Positions 16,305 through 26,000 of a stretch of DNA of 64,000 bases are shown piece by piece. The first letter of the stretch is position 1. Every line of letters begins with the position of its first letter. Source of the stretch: Actinoplanes sichuanensis (GTDB lineage Bacteria; Actinomycetota; Actinomycetes; Mycobacteriales; Micromonosporaceae); NCBI RefSeq assembly GCF_033097365.1, contig NZ_AP028461.1:5332001-5396000 (forward strand). The letters run 5' to 3'. Both the position numbers and the translations under genes were made by a program. Under the pieces are notes generated by a model, which saw only the letters and a program-made list of their open reading frames with translations, made no database searches and was not told where the DNA came from.

Positions 16305-16343
16305 TCGGGTGGCCGTCCCACGATTCGGGTGGCCGTCCCACGA
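16305..16343. repeat. two identical 19-base direct repeats upstream of the membrane protein gene
   Basis: TCGGGTGGCCGTCCCACGA occurs at 16305-16323 and again at 16325-16343 with a 20-base period. The second copy ends directly before the GAGAGG ribosome site of the next gene. It could be a slippage duplication of the leader or a double protein-binding site. Confidence 0.85.
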
Positions 16344-16353
16344 GAGGAACCAG

Positions 16354-17304
16354 GTGCCCGAACCCATCGACCGCACGCCGGCCGCGGCCCAACTGGCCGC
16401 GGTCTACGTCCTCGGCTGCCTGACCCTGCCGGCGGGCGCCTTCGCGTTCGTGACGCTGATCTTGGGCGGCGGCGCGCTCGCGGGACTGGCGACGCCGGCC
16501 GCGGCGACCGGACTGATCTACCTGGCCGGGACGCTGACCAGCCGGGCCTGTCCGGCGACGAGCACGGCGGCCGGGCGGATCTGGTGGGCGGTGGCGGTCA
16601 CTCTCGGCGGGGCGGGCGGCGTCGTCGTCGGGGCGTGGCTCACGGTCCTGTTCGACGTCGAGTACGGCGAACTACTGCCGTGGATACCGCTCGCCGGGCT
16701 GCCGTACGTCCTGATCGCCGCGCTGTTCATCGGCCGCCGCGTGCGGATGGTCGCCCTCGTCGCCATCCTGGCGCTGATCGGTGGCGGCTTCTACGCGGTG
16801 CGGCAACAGACCCGGCAGGACCGGGCCGAGGCCGACCGGGCGCGGGTGACGACCATGCTGCGGGCCCCGCTCGACCTCATCTGGACGACCGAGATTCCCG
16901 GCTACCGGCGCAGGGTCGCCCCCACCGGCGACAGCACCGGCTACGAGCCCGCCGACCCGGCGGCCGTCCGGTACTGGGGTGAGCGGGACGTCCTGCTCAC
17001 CGTCTCGCACACCGCCGTCGAGGGCACCGACTGCGGCCCCGCCGAGCTCTATCGCCCGGTGCCGCCGCCGAACCAGTCGCCGCCGGGTCCGGCACCGCGC
17101 GGCGAGGTCGTCTGCCAGGACCGCGGTGACCTCCTTCGCTACCGGCGCGGTCCCGGGGCACATGAGTTCATCCGTACGGCGGGCGGCACGGTGGTGCGGG
17201 CCGGCGCGAGCACGGTCGTCGACGAGGGGCTGCTCAAGGAGGCGGTGCTCGCCGCCCGCCCGATGACGCTGGACGAGCTGGAGATCGAGCTGTTCCACAG
17301 ATGA
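16354..17304 (+). CDS. membrane protein of unknown function
   Basis: 316 residues. Four N-terminal TM helices: LAAVYVLGCLTLPAGAFAFV, a second at LGGGALAGLATPAAATGLIY, one after IWWAVAVTLGGAGGVVVGAW, and ALFIGRRVRMVALVAILALI. A soluble C-terminal half of about 165 residues follows, with two Cys (EGTDCGPAEL, EVVCQDRGD) that could form a disulphide if outside. GTG 16354 has GAGAGG upstream; the open frame extends back to 16111 through antisense of the neighbour. No family recognised. Confidence 0.65.
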   Translation: MPEPIDRTPAAAQLAAVYVLGCLTLPAGAFAFVTLILGGGALAGLATPAAATGLIYLAGTLTSRACPATSTAAGRIWWAVAVTLGGAGGVVVGAWLTVLFDVEYGELLPWIPLAGLPYVLIAALFIGRRVRMVALVAILALIGGGFYAVRQQTRQDRAEADRARVTTMLRAPLDLIWTTEIPGYRRRVAPTGDSTGYEPADPAAVRYWGERDVLLTVSHTAVEGTDCGPAELYRPVPPPNQSPPGPAPRGEVVCQDRGDLLRYRRGPGAHEFIRTAGGTVVRAGASTVVDEGLLKEAVLAARPMTLDELEIELFHR

Positions 17305-17637
17305 GCGTCGGGAACCCCTCGGGGCCAACGTACGCACAGTCCGTCACCGTGGCACAGCGGAGCGCCATGCTCGGGTCGACGGAAGGCGATGGCACCGACC
17401 GGCCCGGTCGCGCCTGTCGCTAAGCTCTCCACAGAGCAGGAAGATCCACATTGGAGCCGACTGCTTCCGCGTTCACGACAGGGCAGCTCAGGAGCCTTTC
17501 CCAAGCTGGTGACCGGGAGACCTGCACAACACCGGGATTGGTGGCCAACCCGGCAATCCGGCAGGTACGGTACAGACTTCGTAGTCGGTGATCTTCTTCC
17601 GCTCCGATACGACACGAGGCTGATTGGGGAGCAATCG
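17305..17637 (+). other. 333-base upstream region of the conservon
   Basis: No gene is supported here; open frames lack coding character and a good start. A small hairpin GCTCT-CCAC-AGAGC lies at 17424-17437. Possible -10 hexamers include TAAGCT near 17421 and TACGGT near 17566, but I see no matching -35 sequence. The promoter of the conservon is probably in the last 100 bases, giving a leadered transcript with the GGGGAG site. Confidence 0.4.
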
Positions 17638-18711
17638 ATGCCTGCGGCAGGCCGCTGGACGAACTGGTGGCGCAGGCGGCAGCCCGAACCGGTCGAGCCC
17701 ATCGAGCCCGCCGAGGTGCCGGAGGAGCCGACCCCACCGGAGGATCCGTGGCGGCCGGTCGCCGGCGAGTTCGCCCTCCGGCTACTCACCCTCACCTGGG
17801 AAGCGGTCCACCACATCGGTGAGGCCGAGTTCCGCGAGCAGGACAGCGAGCGTCGCAAGGTCCTGTTCCGCATCGACCACTCGGTCACCCGGGTCCGCCG
17901 CCTCGCCGAGAACCTGCGAGTGCTCACCGGCGAACCGCTCGACGACCCGGACCAGCAGGTCACCTCACTGCAGGACGTCACGCACGCGGCCGGCGCCGCC
18001 GTCGAGAACTACGAGCGGCTGCATTTCGGCCCGATCGCCGACCTCGCGGTCGCCGCGGTCGCCGCCGACGACGTGATCCGCATCCTGACCGAGCTGATCG
18101 ACAACGCCGACCGGTATTCACCGCCGACCGAGCCGGTGACCATCGCCGCACACCTCACCGGCGACGGCGACGTGGTGATCCGGGTCGAGGACAGCGGCAT
18201 CGGCGTCAACCCGGCCCACCTGCCGTGGATCGAACGGCTCCTGGACAGCCCGGACGGTCCGCCCACCGACGAGCTGCGGCCCGCCCACCTCGGCCTGTCG
18301 GTGGCCGGGGTGCTCACCCACCGGCATCGATCGCTGCGCGTACGCCTGGTGCCCCGGCAGCCCCGCGGCACCGTCGCCATGCTGCTGATCGGCGCCGACC
18401 TGCTCTGCGAGACGCCACGGGTGGCCGAGCCGGAGCCTCCGCAACCGGCCGTCGAGGCGGTGCCCGAGCAGCGTCGGCCGATCGCCGGCAACGAGGTGAC
18501 CATGGTGCTGCCGATGCAGAAGCAGGCCATGCCGCGCCGGGTGCCGGCCAGCGTCCGCGGCACCGACCCGCCGCCGCCCCCGGTCACCACCCAGGTACAT
18601 CAGACCACCTGGCACGACGACGCCGCCGACTTCAACGCCGGTGTCGACGCCGCCCGTGCCAAGGTCCCGCACCGCAACGAGCGCCCCCCGAAAGCCGAAG
18701 GACCGCGATGA
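17638..18711 (+). CDS. cvnA: conservon kinase-like ATPase (CvnA type, no membrane sensor)
   Basis: 357 residues. ATG 17638 has GGGGAG upstream. After an acidic Pro-rich linker comes a dimerisation helix with EFREQDSERRKVLFRIDHSVTRVRRLAENLRVL, whose His81 is the likely phospho-acceptor. The HATPase domain follows: N box LTELIDNADRYSPP, G1 VEDSGIGV, G2-like HLGLSVAGVLTHRH. The C-terminal 100 residues are disordered and Pro-rich. Typical CvnA proteins have N-terminal TM helices and a periplasmic sensor; both are absent here, so the signal must be cytoplasmic. First gene of a five-gene operon; its stop overlaps the next start (ATGA). Confidence 0.85.
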   Translation: MPAAGRWTNWWRRRQPEPVEPIEPAEVPEEPTPPEDPWRPVAGEFALRLLTLTWEAVHHIGEAEFREQDSERRKVLFRIDHSVTRVRRLAENLRVLTGEPLDDPDQQVTSLQDVTHAAGAAVENYERLHFGPIADLAVAAVAADDVIRILTELIDNADRYSPPTEPVTIAAHLTGDGDVVIRVEDSGIGVNPAHLPWIERLLDSPDGPPTDELRPAHLGLSVAGVLTHRHRSLRVRLVPRQPRGTVAMLLIGADLLCETPRVAEPEPPQPAVEAVPEQRRPIAGNEVTMVLPMQKQAMPRRVPASVRGTDPPPPPVTTQVHQTTWHDDAADFNAGVDAARAKVPHRNERPPKAEGPR

Positions 18712-19172
18712 ACGACTACCACTCCACCGCCGACGGCGGCCAGCCGGACGTCACCTGGCTGATCGACCAACTCGTCCGCGAGGTTCCGACGATCACCGCG
18801 GTCGTGCTGGTCTCCGCCGACGGGCTGCAACTGGCCTCCTCCGGGCACCTGAGCCGGGAGCACGCGGAGAGCGTCGCCGCGCTGGCCGCCGGGTTCCTCG
18901 GCATCACCGGCCAACTCGGTGGCCTGCTCCAGCTCGGCGCCCCGGAGAACCTGAGCATCCGCTACCCGCACGGCCACCTGGCCTTCCTGCGCATCGACGA
19001 CCCGACGGGCGACTTCGTCGCGGCACTGCTGGTGGCGGCGCAACCCCAGACCCAGATCGGACACCTGGGGTACGCGATGACGACGTTCAGTCAGTCCGTC
19101 GGGCACGCCCTGACGCCGGAGACCCGGCACGCACTGCACCAGAACACGCTGCCCGCACCGGCACGCCGCTAG
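18708..19172 (+). CDS. cvnB: roadblock/LC7 domain protein (CvnB)
   Basis: 154 residues. A single roadblock/LC7 fold: VTWLIDQLVREVPTITAVVLVSADGLQLASSG, then HAESVAALAAGFLGITGQLGG and an amphipathic C-terminus. These MglB-like proteins act on small GTPases; in conservons CvnB sits on a complex with CvnA, C and D at the membrane. The start ATG overlaps the cvnA stop. The ten-base gap to the next gene holds AGGAGG. Confidence 0.9.
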   Translation: MNDYHSTADGGQPDVTWLIDQLVREVPTITAVVLVSADGLQLASSGHLSREHAESVAALAAGFLGITGQLGGLLQLGAPENLSIRYPHGHLAFLRIDDPTGDFVAALLVAAQPQTQIGHLGYAMTTFSQSVGHALTPETRHALHQNTLPAPARR

Positions 19173-19182
19173 GAGGCAGGGC

Positions 19183-19533
19183 ATGGTCCGAAGGCCGGGG
19201 CTGCACTGGAAGGTGCGCCCGTACATGACCGCCCGCGGGCGGACCGGCAGCCGCAGCCCGCTGCTGATCCACACCCTGGTCTCCACCGGCAACCGCTACG
19301 ACCCGGTGCTCGCCGCCAGCCTCGCCCCCACCTCGCGGACCCTCTACGAGCACGCCCGGCGGATGTGCTCGGTGGCCGAGCTGTCGGCGAACTGCGGGCT
19401 ACCCCTCGGCCTGACCCGCCTGCTGATCAGCGACCTGCTCAAGATCGGTCAGCTGGAGGTGCACGACCCCCGCTCCTCACAGGATCTAGCACTACTGGAG
19501 AGACTCCGTGCCGGCCTTGCCCGACTCACCTGA
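19183..19533 (+). CDS. cvnC: DUF742 protein (CvnC)
   Basis: 116 residues. The DUF742 pattern is clear: VRPYMTARGRT, SPLLIHTLVSTG, EHARRMCSVAELSANCGLPLGLTRLLISDLLKIGQLEVH. The second half is a winged-helix-like segment (SVAELSANCGLPLGLTRLLI). The N-terminal part is typical of conservon third genes. Strong AGGAGG before ATG. It overlaps the GTPase gene by 26 bases. Confidence 0.9.
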   Translation: MVRRPGLHWKVRPYMTARGRTGSRSPLLIHTLVSTGNRYDPVLAASLAPTSRTLYEHARRMCSVAELSANCGLPLGLTRLLISDLLKIGQLEVHDPRSSQDLALLERLRAGLARLT

Positions 19534-20119
19534 CGGCGTACGGATGAGCAGCCAGATGACCTCGGCGAAGAACATGACCTCGGCGAAGATCGTCGTAGCG
19601 GGTGGTTTCGGGGTGGGCAAGACCACCGCGGTCGGCGCCATCTCGGAGATCCCGGCGATCCGCACCGAATCCTGGATGACCGCGGCCGCCGCCCAGATCG
19701 ACCGTCTCGATCCGGGCATCGACAAGGTGACCACCACGGTGGCCATGGACTTCGGCCGGGTCACCATCGACGAGACCCTGGTGCTCTACCTGTTCGGTAC
19801 GCCCGGCCAGCCCCGTTTCTGGCCGATGTGGGACGACCTGGTCCGGGGCGCGGTCGGCGCGCTGGTCCTGGTCGACACCAACAACCTGGCCAACTCGTTC
19901 GCCGCCGTCAACTACTTCGAGAACGACGCGGACGTACCGTGGATCGTCTGTGTGAATCTGTTCCATGGAGTTGCCACCCACGAGCTGTCCGAGGTGCGGG
20001 ACGCGCTGGCGCTGCCCGCACACGTGCCGTTGATCGCCGCCGACATCCGTGACGCCCGCAAGGTCGCCCGAGCGTTGCTGGCCGTCGTGGACCACGCGGC
20101 GAAACAGGCCATCGGATAG
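19508..20119 (+). CDS. cvnD: conservon small GTPase (CvnD) with degenerate G4 motif
   Basis: 203 residues, MglA/Ras-like. G1 GGFGVGKTT is intact, and G3 region LYLFGTPGQPRFWPMWDD is typical. The G4 motif that reads guanine (N-K-x-D, or N-x-F-D in conservon GTPases) is here VCVNLFHG: Asn150 is kept but the Asp position is His153. Guanine specificity may therefore be weak. GTG 19508 has GGAGAG upstream and lies inside the end of cvnC; an ATG at 19544 is possible. In conservons this protein cycles between GTP and GDP under control of CvnB. Confidence 0.85.
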   Translation: MPALPDSPDGVRMSSQMTSAKNMTSAKIVVAGGFGVGKTTAVGAISEIPAIRTESWMTAAAAQIDRLDPGIDKVTTTVAMDFGRVTIDETLVLYLFGTPGQPRFWPMWDDLVRGAVGALVLVDTNNLANSFAAVNYFENDADVPWIVCVNLFHGVATHELSEVRDALALPAHVPLIAADIRDARKVARALLAVVDHAAKQAIG

Positions 20120-20149
20120 ACGGAAGAGCTCAACAGGAGGCGGATTAAT

Positions 20150-21394
20150 TTGCGCAACATTCTCATCGTGGGGGCCGGCCAGGCCGGTCTCCAGCTCGCC
20201 CTGAGCCTGCGGGCCGAGGGCTACGAGGTCACCCTGATGTCGGCGCGCACCCCCGACGAGATCCGCACCGGCTGGGTCATGTCGACCCAGGCGATGTTCG
20301 ACATGGCGTTGGAGACCGAGCGGGCGTACGGCCTGAACCACTGGGAGGACGAGACCCCGCCGATCCACGGCCTGCGGCCCACCCTCGCCGCCCCGCCCGG
20401 TCAACTCGCCCTGGAGATCATCGCGCCGCTGGACAAGCCGGCCAAGTCGACCGACCAGCGGATCAAGATGGCCCGCTGGCTGGAGGACGCCCAGGAGCGC
20501 GGCGTCGACGTCATCTACAACGCGGTCACCACCCAGGACCTGGACGCGATCACCCAGCTGGGCCGCTACGACCTGACGATCGTGGCGGCCGGCAAGGGCG
20601 ATCTGGTGGCGATGTTCGACCGGGACCCGAACCGGTCGCCGTACACCGAACCGCAGCGGGGCCTGGCCGTGGCCTACGTGCACGGCCTCGAACCGGACCC
20701 GAAGTGGCCGGTGCCGCACGTCGGCTTCCACGCCATCCCCGGCATGGGTGAGCTGTTCGTCATCCCCGGCCTGACGCACACCGGTCCCTGCGACATCCTG
20801 TTCTGGGAGGCCGTACCCGGTGGTCCGCTGGACCGCTGGGCCGGGCACACCGGCCGGATGGTGCCCGAGCAGCACCTCGAACTCACCCTCGGCCTGATCC
20901 GCGAATACCTGCCGTGGGTGGCCGAGCGGGCCGGCAACGTACAGCTCACCGACGCCAAGGGCACCCTGCACGGCCGGTACACGCCGACCGTCCGCCGGCC
21001 GGTCGCGCACCTGCCGGGCGGAGGTAAGGTGCTCGGCCTGGCCGACGTGGTGATCGCCAACGACCCGATCACCGGCCAGGGCAGCAACACCGCGGCCAAG
21101 GCTGCCGACCACTACCTGAAGGCGATCCTGGCCCGCGGCGACCAGCCGTTCGACGAGCAGTGGATGACCGACACGTTCGAGGGCTTCTGGACCGCGCACG
21201 GCCAGGCGGTCACCGGCTGGACCAACGCCATGCTGCAGCCGCTCCCGCCGCACGTGCAGCAGCTGCTCGGCGCGGCCTCGCAGAACGAGCGGATCGCCCG
21301 CCGCTTCGCCGCGGGCTTCGTCGACCCCAACGATTTCCTCAACTGGTTCGTCGACCCGGAGAAGGCCACCGCCTATCTGGCCGAGGTGAGCTGA
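20150..21394 (+). CDS. FAD-dependent monooxygenase, styrene monooxygenase (StyA)-like
   Basis: 414 residues, the StyA length. N-terminal Rossmann motif ILIVGAGQAGLQLALSL, then YDLTIVAAGKGDLV and the second FAD site ANDPITGQGSNTAAKAADHY. These are the features of group E two-component flavin monooxygenases (styrene or indole epoxidation), which need a separate FADH2-supplying reductase; none is adjacent. The start is TTG with AGGAGG nine bases upstream. It lies 30 bases after cvnD on the same strand and is probably the last gene of the conservon operon, making it the likely enzymatic output. A strong terminator follows. Confidence 0.85.
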   Translation: MRNILIVGAGQAGLQLALSLRAEGYEVTLMSARTPDEIRTGWVMSTQAMFDMALETERAYGLNHWEDETPPIHGLRPTLAAPPGQLALEIIAPLDKPAKSTDQRIKMARWLEDAQERGVDVIYNAVTTQDLDAITQLGRYDLTIVAAGKGDLVAMFDRDPNRSPYTEPQRGLAVAYVHGLEPDPKWPVPHVGFHAIPGMGELFVIPGLTHTGPCDILFWEAVPGGPLDRWAGHTGRMVPEQHLELTLGLIREYLPWVAERAGNVQLTDAKGTLHGRYTPTVRRPVAHLPGGGKVLGLADVVIANDPITGQGSNTAAKAADHYLKAILARGDQPFDEQWMTDTFEGFWTAHGQAVTGWTNAMLQPLPPHVQQLLGAASQNERIARRFAAGFVDPNDFLNWFVDPEKATAYLAEVS

Positions 21395-21410
21395 GCGGTA
21401 CGCCGTAGCC

Positions 21411-21438
21411 GGAGGCACACCCAGGGCGGTGTGCCTCC
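21411..21438. terminator. bidirectional intrinsic-type hairpin
   Basis: GGAGGCACACC and GGTGTGCCTCC form a perfect 11-base stem with a 6-base loop (CAGGGC). It lies 16 bases after the monooxygenase stop and 7 bases after the stop of the convergent GTPase gene, so it can serve both. There is no clear T-tract, as is common in actinomycetes. Confidence 0.75.
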
Positions 21439-21445
21439 CCCAGGA

Positions 21446-23020
21446 CTACCCGTGCCGGAGCGCCTCGCCCTCGGCCACCGCCGCCTGCAACTGCTCGACC
21501 AGCAGGCGCAGGCCGGCGTCCAGGTCGACCTGGTCGCCGGTCTCCGCGACGATCTCGTCCCGCACCTCGTCGACGTACGGCTGCCAGGTCTCCAGGGCCC
21601 GTCGGGTGAACTCGGCCGCGACCTTCTCCCGCTGCTCGGCGGCCGCCCGGTCCTGGTTCGCCCGCGCACGATCGGCCAGCCGTCCGCCGACCGCGTCGGT
21701 CAGGTAGACGGCCAGTGGCAGGAACGCCTCCGCCGTGCCGAGATGCCGCCCCCAGCCCTCCGCGGCCTTCACGATCCGGGTCTTCCGGCCCGAGGCCGAC
21801 CCGGCCGCCTCGCTCGCCACCTTCAACGCGCCGAGCAGCATGGTGCCGACCTTCTCGACATGTTCCGCGGCACCGCCGCCGGTCCGGTCCGGGCCCGGAG
21901 CCTCACCGGACTCCAGTGCCGTGACCAGCGACGCGAAGTCGGTCCACGACGGCCGAGCGCGCTCCCGTTCCCGGGTCTTGCGGATCGACTGCCGCAGCCG
22001 TTCCAGACGTACCTGATGCCGGGTGAACCACTCGTCGAGGCTGTGCTGGATCTCGCCTTGCGGGTCGCCCGCGCCCGGCTCCCCGGCCCGCCGCAGCACC
22101 TCGTCGACCAGACCGTCGAGCCCGGCCCGGGCGGCCTGATCGAGGGTGTCGAGCTCCTTCTCCCACCCGTCGCGACGGGCGACACCGTGGGCCGCCTCCC
22201 CGGCCCGCGCCGTGTAGTCGGTCAGCTGACTGCGCAGCTCGGTGACGGTCTCATCGAGGATCGCGGTCCAGTACCGCTGCCCGGCCGCGGCCCGCCGGGC
22301 CGGCGACGGAGTCACCGATTCCAGGGCGTCGGCCAGGCCGCCCATGCCGTCCCAGGCGCGGAAGGCATCCCAGGTCTCCGGGCCGAGATCGGTGTCCGGC
22401 CCGGCCGTCTGGAACGGATCCTGGGAGACGACGAACACCGGCACCCCGTCGTCCAGGCCGAAAAGCTCGCGCAGCTCACGCACCTTGCGGTCGCTCAGTT
22501 CCCGGTACTGGTCGGGGTCGTACTCCGGGTCCACACCGGCCTCGTCGAATCGGGAGATGACGAACCACATCGTCCCGGTCGGCCAGCCCTGGGTGAACAG
22601 ACTCTGCAGGACGTCCCGTTCGGCGGTCACCAACTGCGGCGTGAGCACCGCGATACCGACGTCGGTGAGTCCGACCGCGGCCATCGCCCGGCGCGAGTTG
22701 TTCTGTGCACGGATGTCGGACCCGCCGACCACGAACCCGGGCGTGTCCCGGACGACACACCCACCGATCTCGACGTCGTTGACCGCGAACGTCTCGTGAC
22801 GTGCGCTGATCGTGAGCCAGTCGGGAACGTCACCGCCGGTGTCGACGAGCAGACGGCGCAGCAGGGAGCTCTTACCCGTGTCGTAGGAACCGAACAGCGT
22901 CACCACCGGCCGGTCCAGCGCCGTGAAGGCGTCCCATTCGTCGGCGTGCTCCCCGGCCGGCGATCCGCCCGGCAGCCGCGAAAGCCAGTCCCGCACTGCG
23001 CCGATGTCGACCACTGTCAC
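21446..23020 (-). CDS. dynamin-like GTPase, single domain
   Basis: 524 residues. GTPase domain in the first 230 residues: P-loop LFGSYDTGKSSLLRR, switch region, G3 RDTPGFVVGG and G4 ISRFDEAG. The C-terminal 290 residues are helical with heptad-like stretches (DWFTRHQVRLERLRQSIRKT region) and a weak hydrophobic stretch near AFLPLAVYLTDAVGG. This is the layout of bacterial dynamin-like proteins, which remodel membranes. It follows a tandem dynamin gene with a 4-base overlap (ATGA), so the two products are made together and may form a hetero-oligomer, as known for bacterial DynA/DynB pairs. Confidence 0.8.
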   Translation of the reverse strand: MTVVDIGAVRDWLSRLPGGSPAGEHADEWDAFTALDRPVVTLFGSYDTGKSSLLRRLLVDTGGDVPDWLTISARHETFAVNDVEIGGCVVRDTPGFVVGGSDIRAQNNSRRAMAAVGLTDVGIAVLTPQLVTAERDVLQSLFTQGWPTGTMWFVISRFDEAGVDPEYDPDQYRELSDRKVRELRELFGLDDGVPVFVVSQDPFQTAGPDTDLGPETWDAFRAWDGMGGLADALESVTPSPARRAAAGQRYWTAILDETVTELRSQLTDYTARAGEAAHGVARRDGWEKELDTLDQAARAGLDGLVDEVLRRAGEPGAGDPQGEIQHSLDEWFTRHQVRLERLRQSIRKTRERERARPSWTDFASLVTALESGEAPGPDRTGGGAAEHVEKVGTMLLGALKVASEAAGSASGRKTRIVKAAEGWGRHLGTAEAFLPLAVYLTDAVGGRLADRARANQDRAAAEQREKVAAEFTRRALETWQPYVDEVRDEIVAETGDQVDLDAGLRLLVEQLQAAVAEGEALRHG

Positions 23021-26000
23021 TCGTTCCCCTCTGCTGTGCCGATCTTCTCGGCGGCCACGATCAGGGCCTCGGTCACCTCGGCCCGGGTCTGTGCCGCCGC
23101 CATCCGTGCCGTGATCGACGAGGCGAGGGCCGACTGCTCGTCGCGCAGTTCCCTGATCGCCGCGGCCCGCTGGTCGAGCTCACCGACCGGGCCGTCGCCC
23201 TGCTCGCCGTGCAGGATCCGGTCGACCAGGCCGGCCGCGAATTCGTCGATGGCCTGGAGCGCCGATTCCTGCTGCCGTTTGTGGTCACCGGCCTTGCGGT
23301 GGTCGCTGACCATCGACGCGGCGTCGACGACGGCGGCGACAGCGCCGAGGAAGGCGGCGCCACGAGCCACGTTGCCGGCGCCCTTCACCGCGCCCCACGG
23401 CTTGAAGTTGTGGCCGATGAACTTGCCGATCGCGTAGACCGCGTCCCGGCTCGCCAGGGCGGTCGCCACCGTCGCCGCCGCTCCCGCCACCGTGCCGGTG
23501 CCCTCGGCGACGGTCTCCTGCCAGGTCAGGCCGTGCGCCTCGAACTCGGCCGCGAACTCGGGCGTCACCGAGAACGCGGCGGCCCGCATCTCCCGGCCGA
23601 TCGCCGCGATGTGGTCGTTCTGCCACTGGTCCAGTTTCTGCGACGCGACGGCCAGATACCGTTCCAGGTCGGCGGCGACCGCCGGTGCCTTCCACCAGGA
23701 GTCGACCAGCTCGGCCAGCTTCGCGGCGTCCTTCCGATCGAGTTCGGCGACCGTGGATCTGGCCGCCGCGGCGTGCCGTTCCACCATCCGACGGGCGTCC
23801 TCGCGCAACGAGTCCCCGAGGAACTCGGCGTCACTCACCGCCGCCCGGAGGGTGGTGATCAGCGATTCCACCCGGGCGAGGTCCCGCGTGCCGTCGGCCT
23901 CGACCCGGCGGAGGGTCTGCCGATGCCGTTCCAGGCCGGTGACCGCGGCGTCGAACGCCGCCGACGACGACGCCGCGGACAGCTGCTCGTCGGACAGGTC
24001 CGCCAGCACGCCGGTCACCGCGGCCACGCCGTCCCACAGCCGGTTCTCGTCGAAGTCGGCGGGCGCCACCGTCGTGTCGCCGCTCACCAGGCCGAACGGA
24101 TCACCGGACAGGCAGTGCACCTGCTCGGCCGCGACCTCCACGGAACGGGTGGCGAAGGCGGCCCGCAACTCCGCGCGCTTGTGGTCCTGCGCGTTCAGGA
24201 ACTGCTCGGGCGCGGCCATCGGATCCACACCCAGCTCGTCGCACCGGTTGACGAGGAACACCAGCCGCGCGCCCTTGGCCGCGGCCAACTGCTCCAGCAG
24301 CGCGGTGTCGCCGACGAACAGGTTGATGTGGACGACGACGAAGACCAGGGCGGCCTCGACGACCGCTGCCATGGCGGCGTCATCGTGGCCGTCCTGTCCG
24401 CTCTGCAGGCCCGGAGTGTCCACCAGGTCGACCCGGCCCAGCGGATATCGGCGTGCGACGGCGGTCGCGGGCGACGCCCGGATGTCGAAGGCCGCGTCCG
24501 GCGTCCGGCCGCCGTCCACCACAAGCCGCCGGATCAGCGAGGACTTGCCCGAGTTGTAGTCGCCGAGCACCGCCAGCGCCGGTCGCGCCCCGTCGACCCG
24601 CCAGAACGTCCGGACGATGTCGAACAGAGCCGGGTCGTGCCGGGCCGCCTCCTCCAGTTCGTCCCGCCACGCGTGCAGGCCGATCGTCGACGATGGGTTC
24701 CAGGCCGCGGTCAGGGCCTGGGTCAGCCGCAGCTCGTCCTGCTCCCGGCGACGCGAAAACACCTCGTGGACGGCCGGGTCGATCCGTGCCGGACGATGGT
24801 CGGCGGCCGACCCGAGCCAGTCCTCGCCCAGCAGGATCCGGGTCACCTCGGCCGGCGACTCCCCCATCCGGCGTAACGCCCGCCGCAGGACGCCGGTCAC
24901 CGCGGGGGCCGGCTGGATCGACTCGGAGTAGGCCCGCATGTCGGCGATCAACCGGACGATCCGGTCGCGAGCGGTACGAAGCTCGACCGCGGCGCGCAGC
25001 GACTCGCCGACAGCCGGCGCCACCAGTGTCCACGCGTCGGTCCGGCTGTCCCGGACGAGCGTGTCCTCGTAGTCGGCGAACGTCTGCTCGACCGCGCGAT
25101 GGCAGTCCGCGATGGCGTCGGCCTTCGCCTTCCGGGCCCGCTCGGCCGCCTCCTGGCTCATCTTCTTGCCGAAGTACTGCTGCACCTGGGTGGCGATCCC
25201 GATGCCCGCGGCGACCGCGCCGAGCACCCAACCGGCCGGGTTCCAGATCAGGGCGGCCGCGACGGTGCCCACGCCCAGGGCGATGCCGGTGCCCCGGACG
25301 ACCTCACCGGTGACACCGCCGCCCTCGTCGCCGAGGATCTTCGCGGCGTGCGACACGGCCGGGCCGCTCTGATCGGCGGTGCGGTCCACCGCGATCTCCA
25401 GCTCACGCCGTAGGAACTCCCGGCGCCCCGACCAGACGGCCGCCACCGCGGCGGAGATGGCGTCCTGATCGAAGACCGCCTCGGTGAACGTCGCCTCGTC
25501 GATCGCCTTCTGCTCGTCGAACGCCGTCCGGATCAGGTCGTCGGCCCGGGCCTTCGCCTCCCGGCGGCAGCCCGCCAGATGTGAGGCGGCGAGGTGCCGG
25601 ACGAACCGGTCCAGTGCCCCGCCGGCCGGTGACGTATAGGGCACCCCCCGCGCCCGTTCGGCCTGCTCGAGAAGGTCCGCGCCGAGAGGATCCGCGCCGG
25701 ACAGCCACGCGGCGCGTTCGGTGTCCTCCGGGTAACCGACCAGGTCGAACAGCGACTCGACGTCCTTCTCGAGCGTCTCCGCCTCCCGGTCGAGCTGTGC
25801 GGCGAGCGCTTCGAGTTCACCGATCCCCCGGCCGCACCGGGATCGCAGGTCCTCACGCAGCGCGGCCAGTCGCAGGTCGGCGCTGCCCTCGGCGATCGAC
25901 GTGACGATGAGGCGTTCCAGCGTCGCGAAGTTCGACCACCGCTCGAGATAGTCCGTACCGAACTCCTCGCGCTGCCGGTGGAACGCCTTCTGCAGCGTGT

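Noticed and set aside
19526..21418. 630-residue minus-strand open frame opposite the monooxygenase
   Set aside because: Antisense of two recognisable genes with typical shadow composition.
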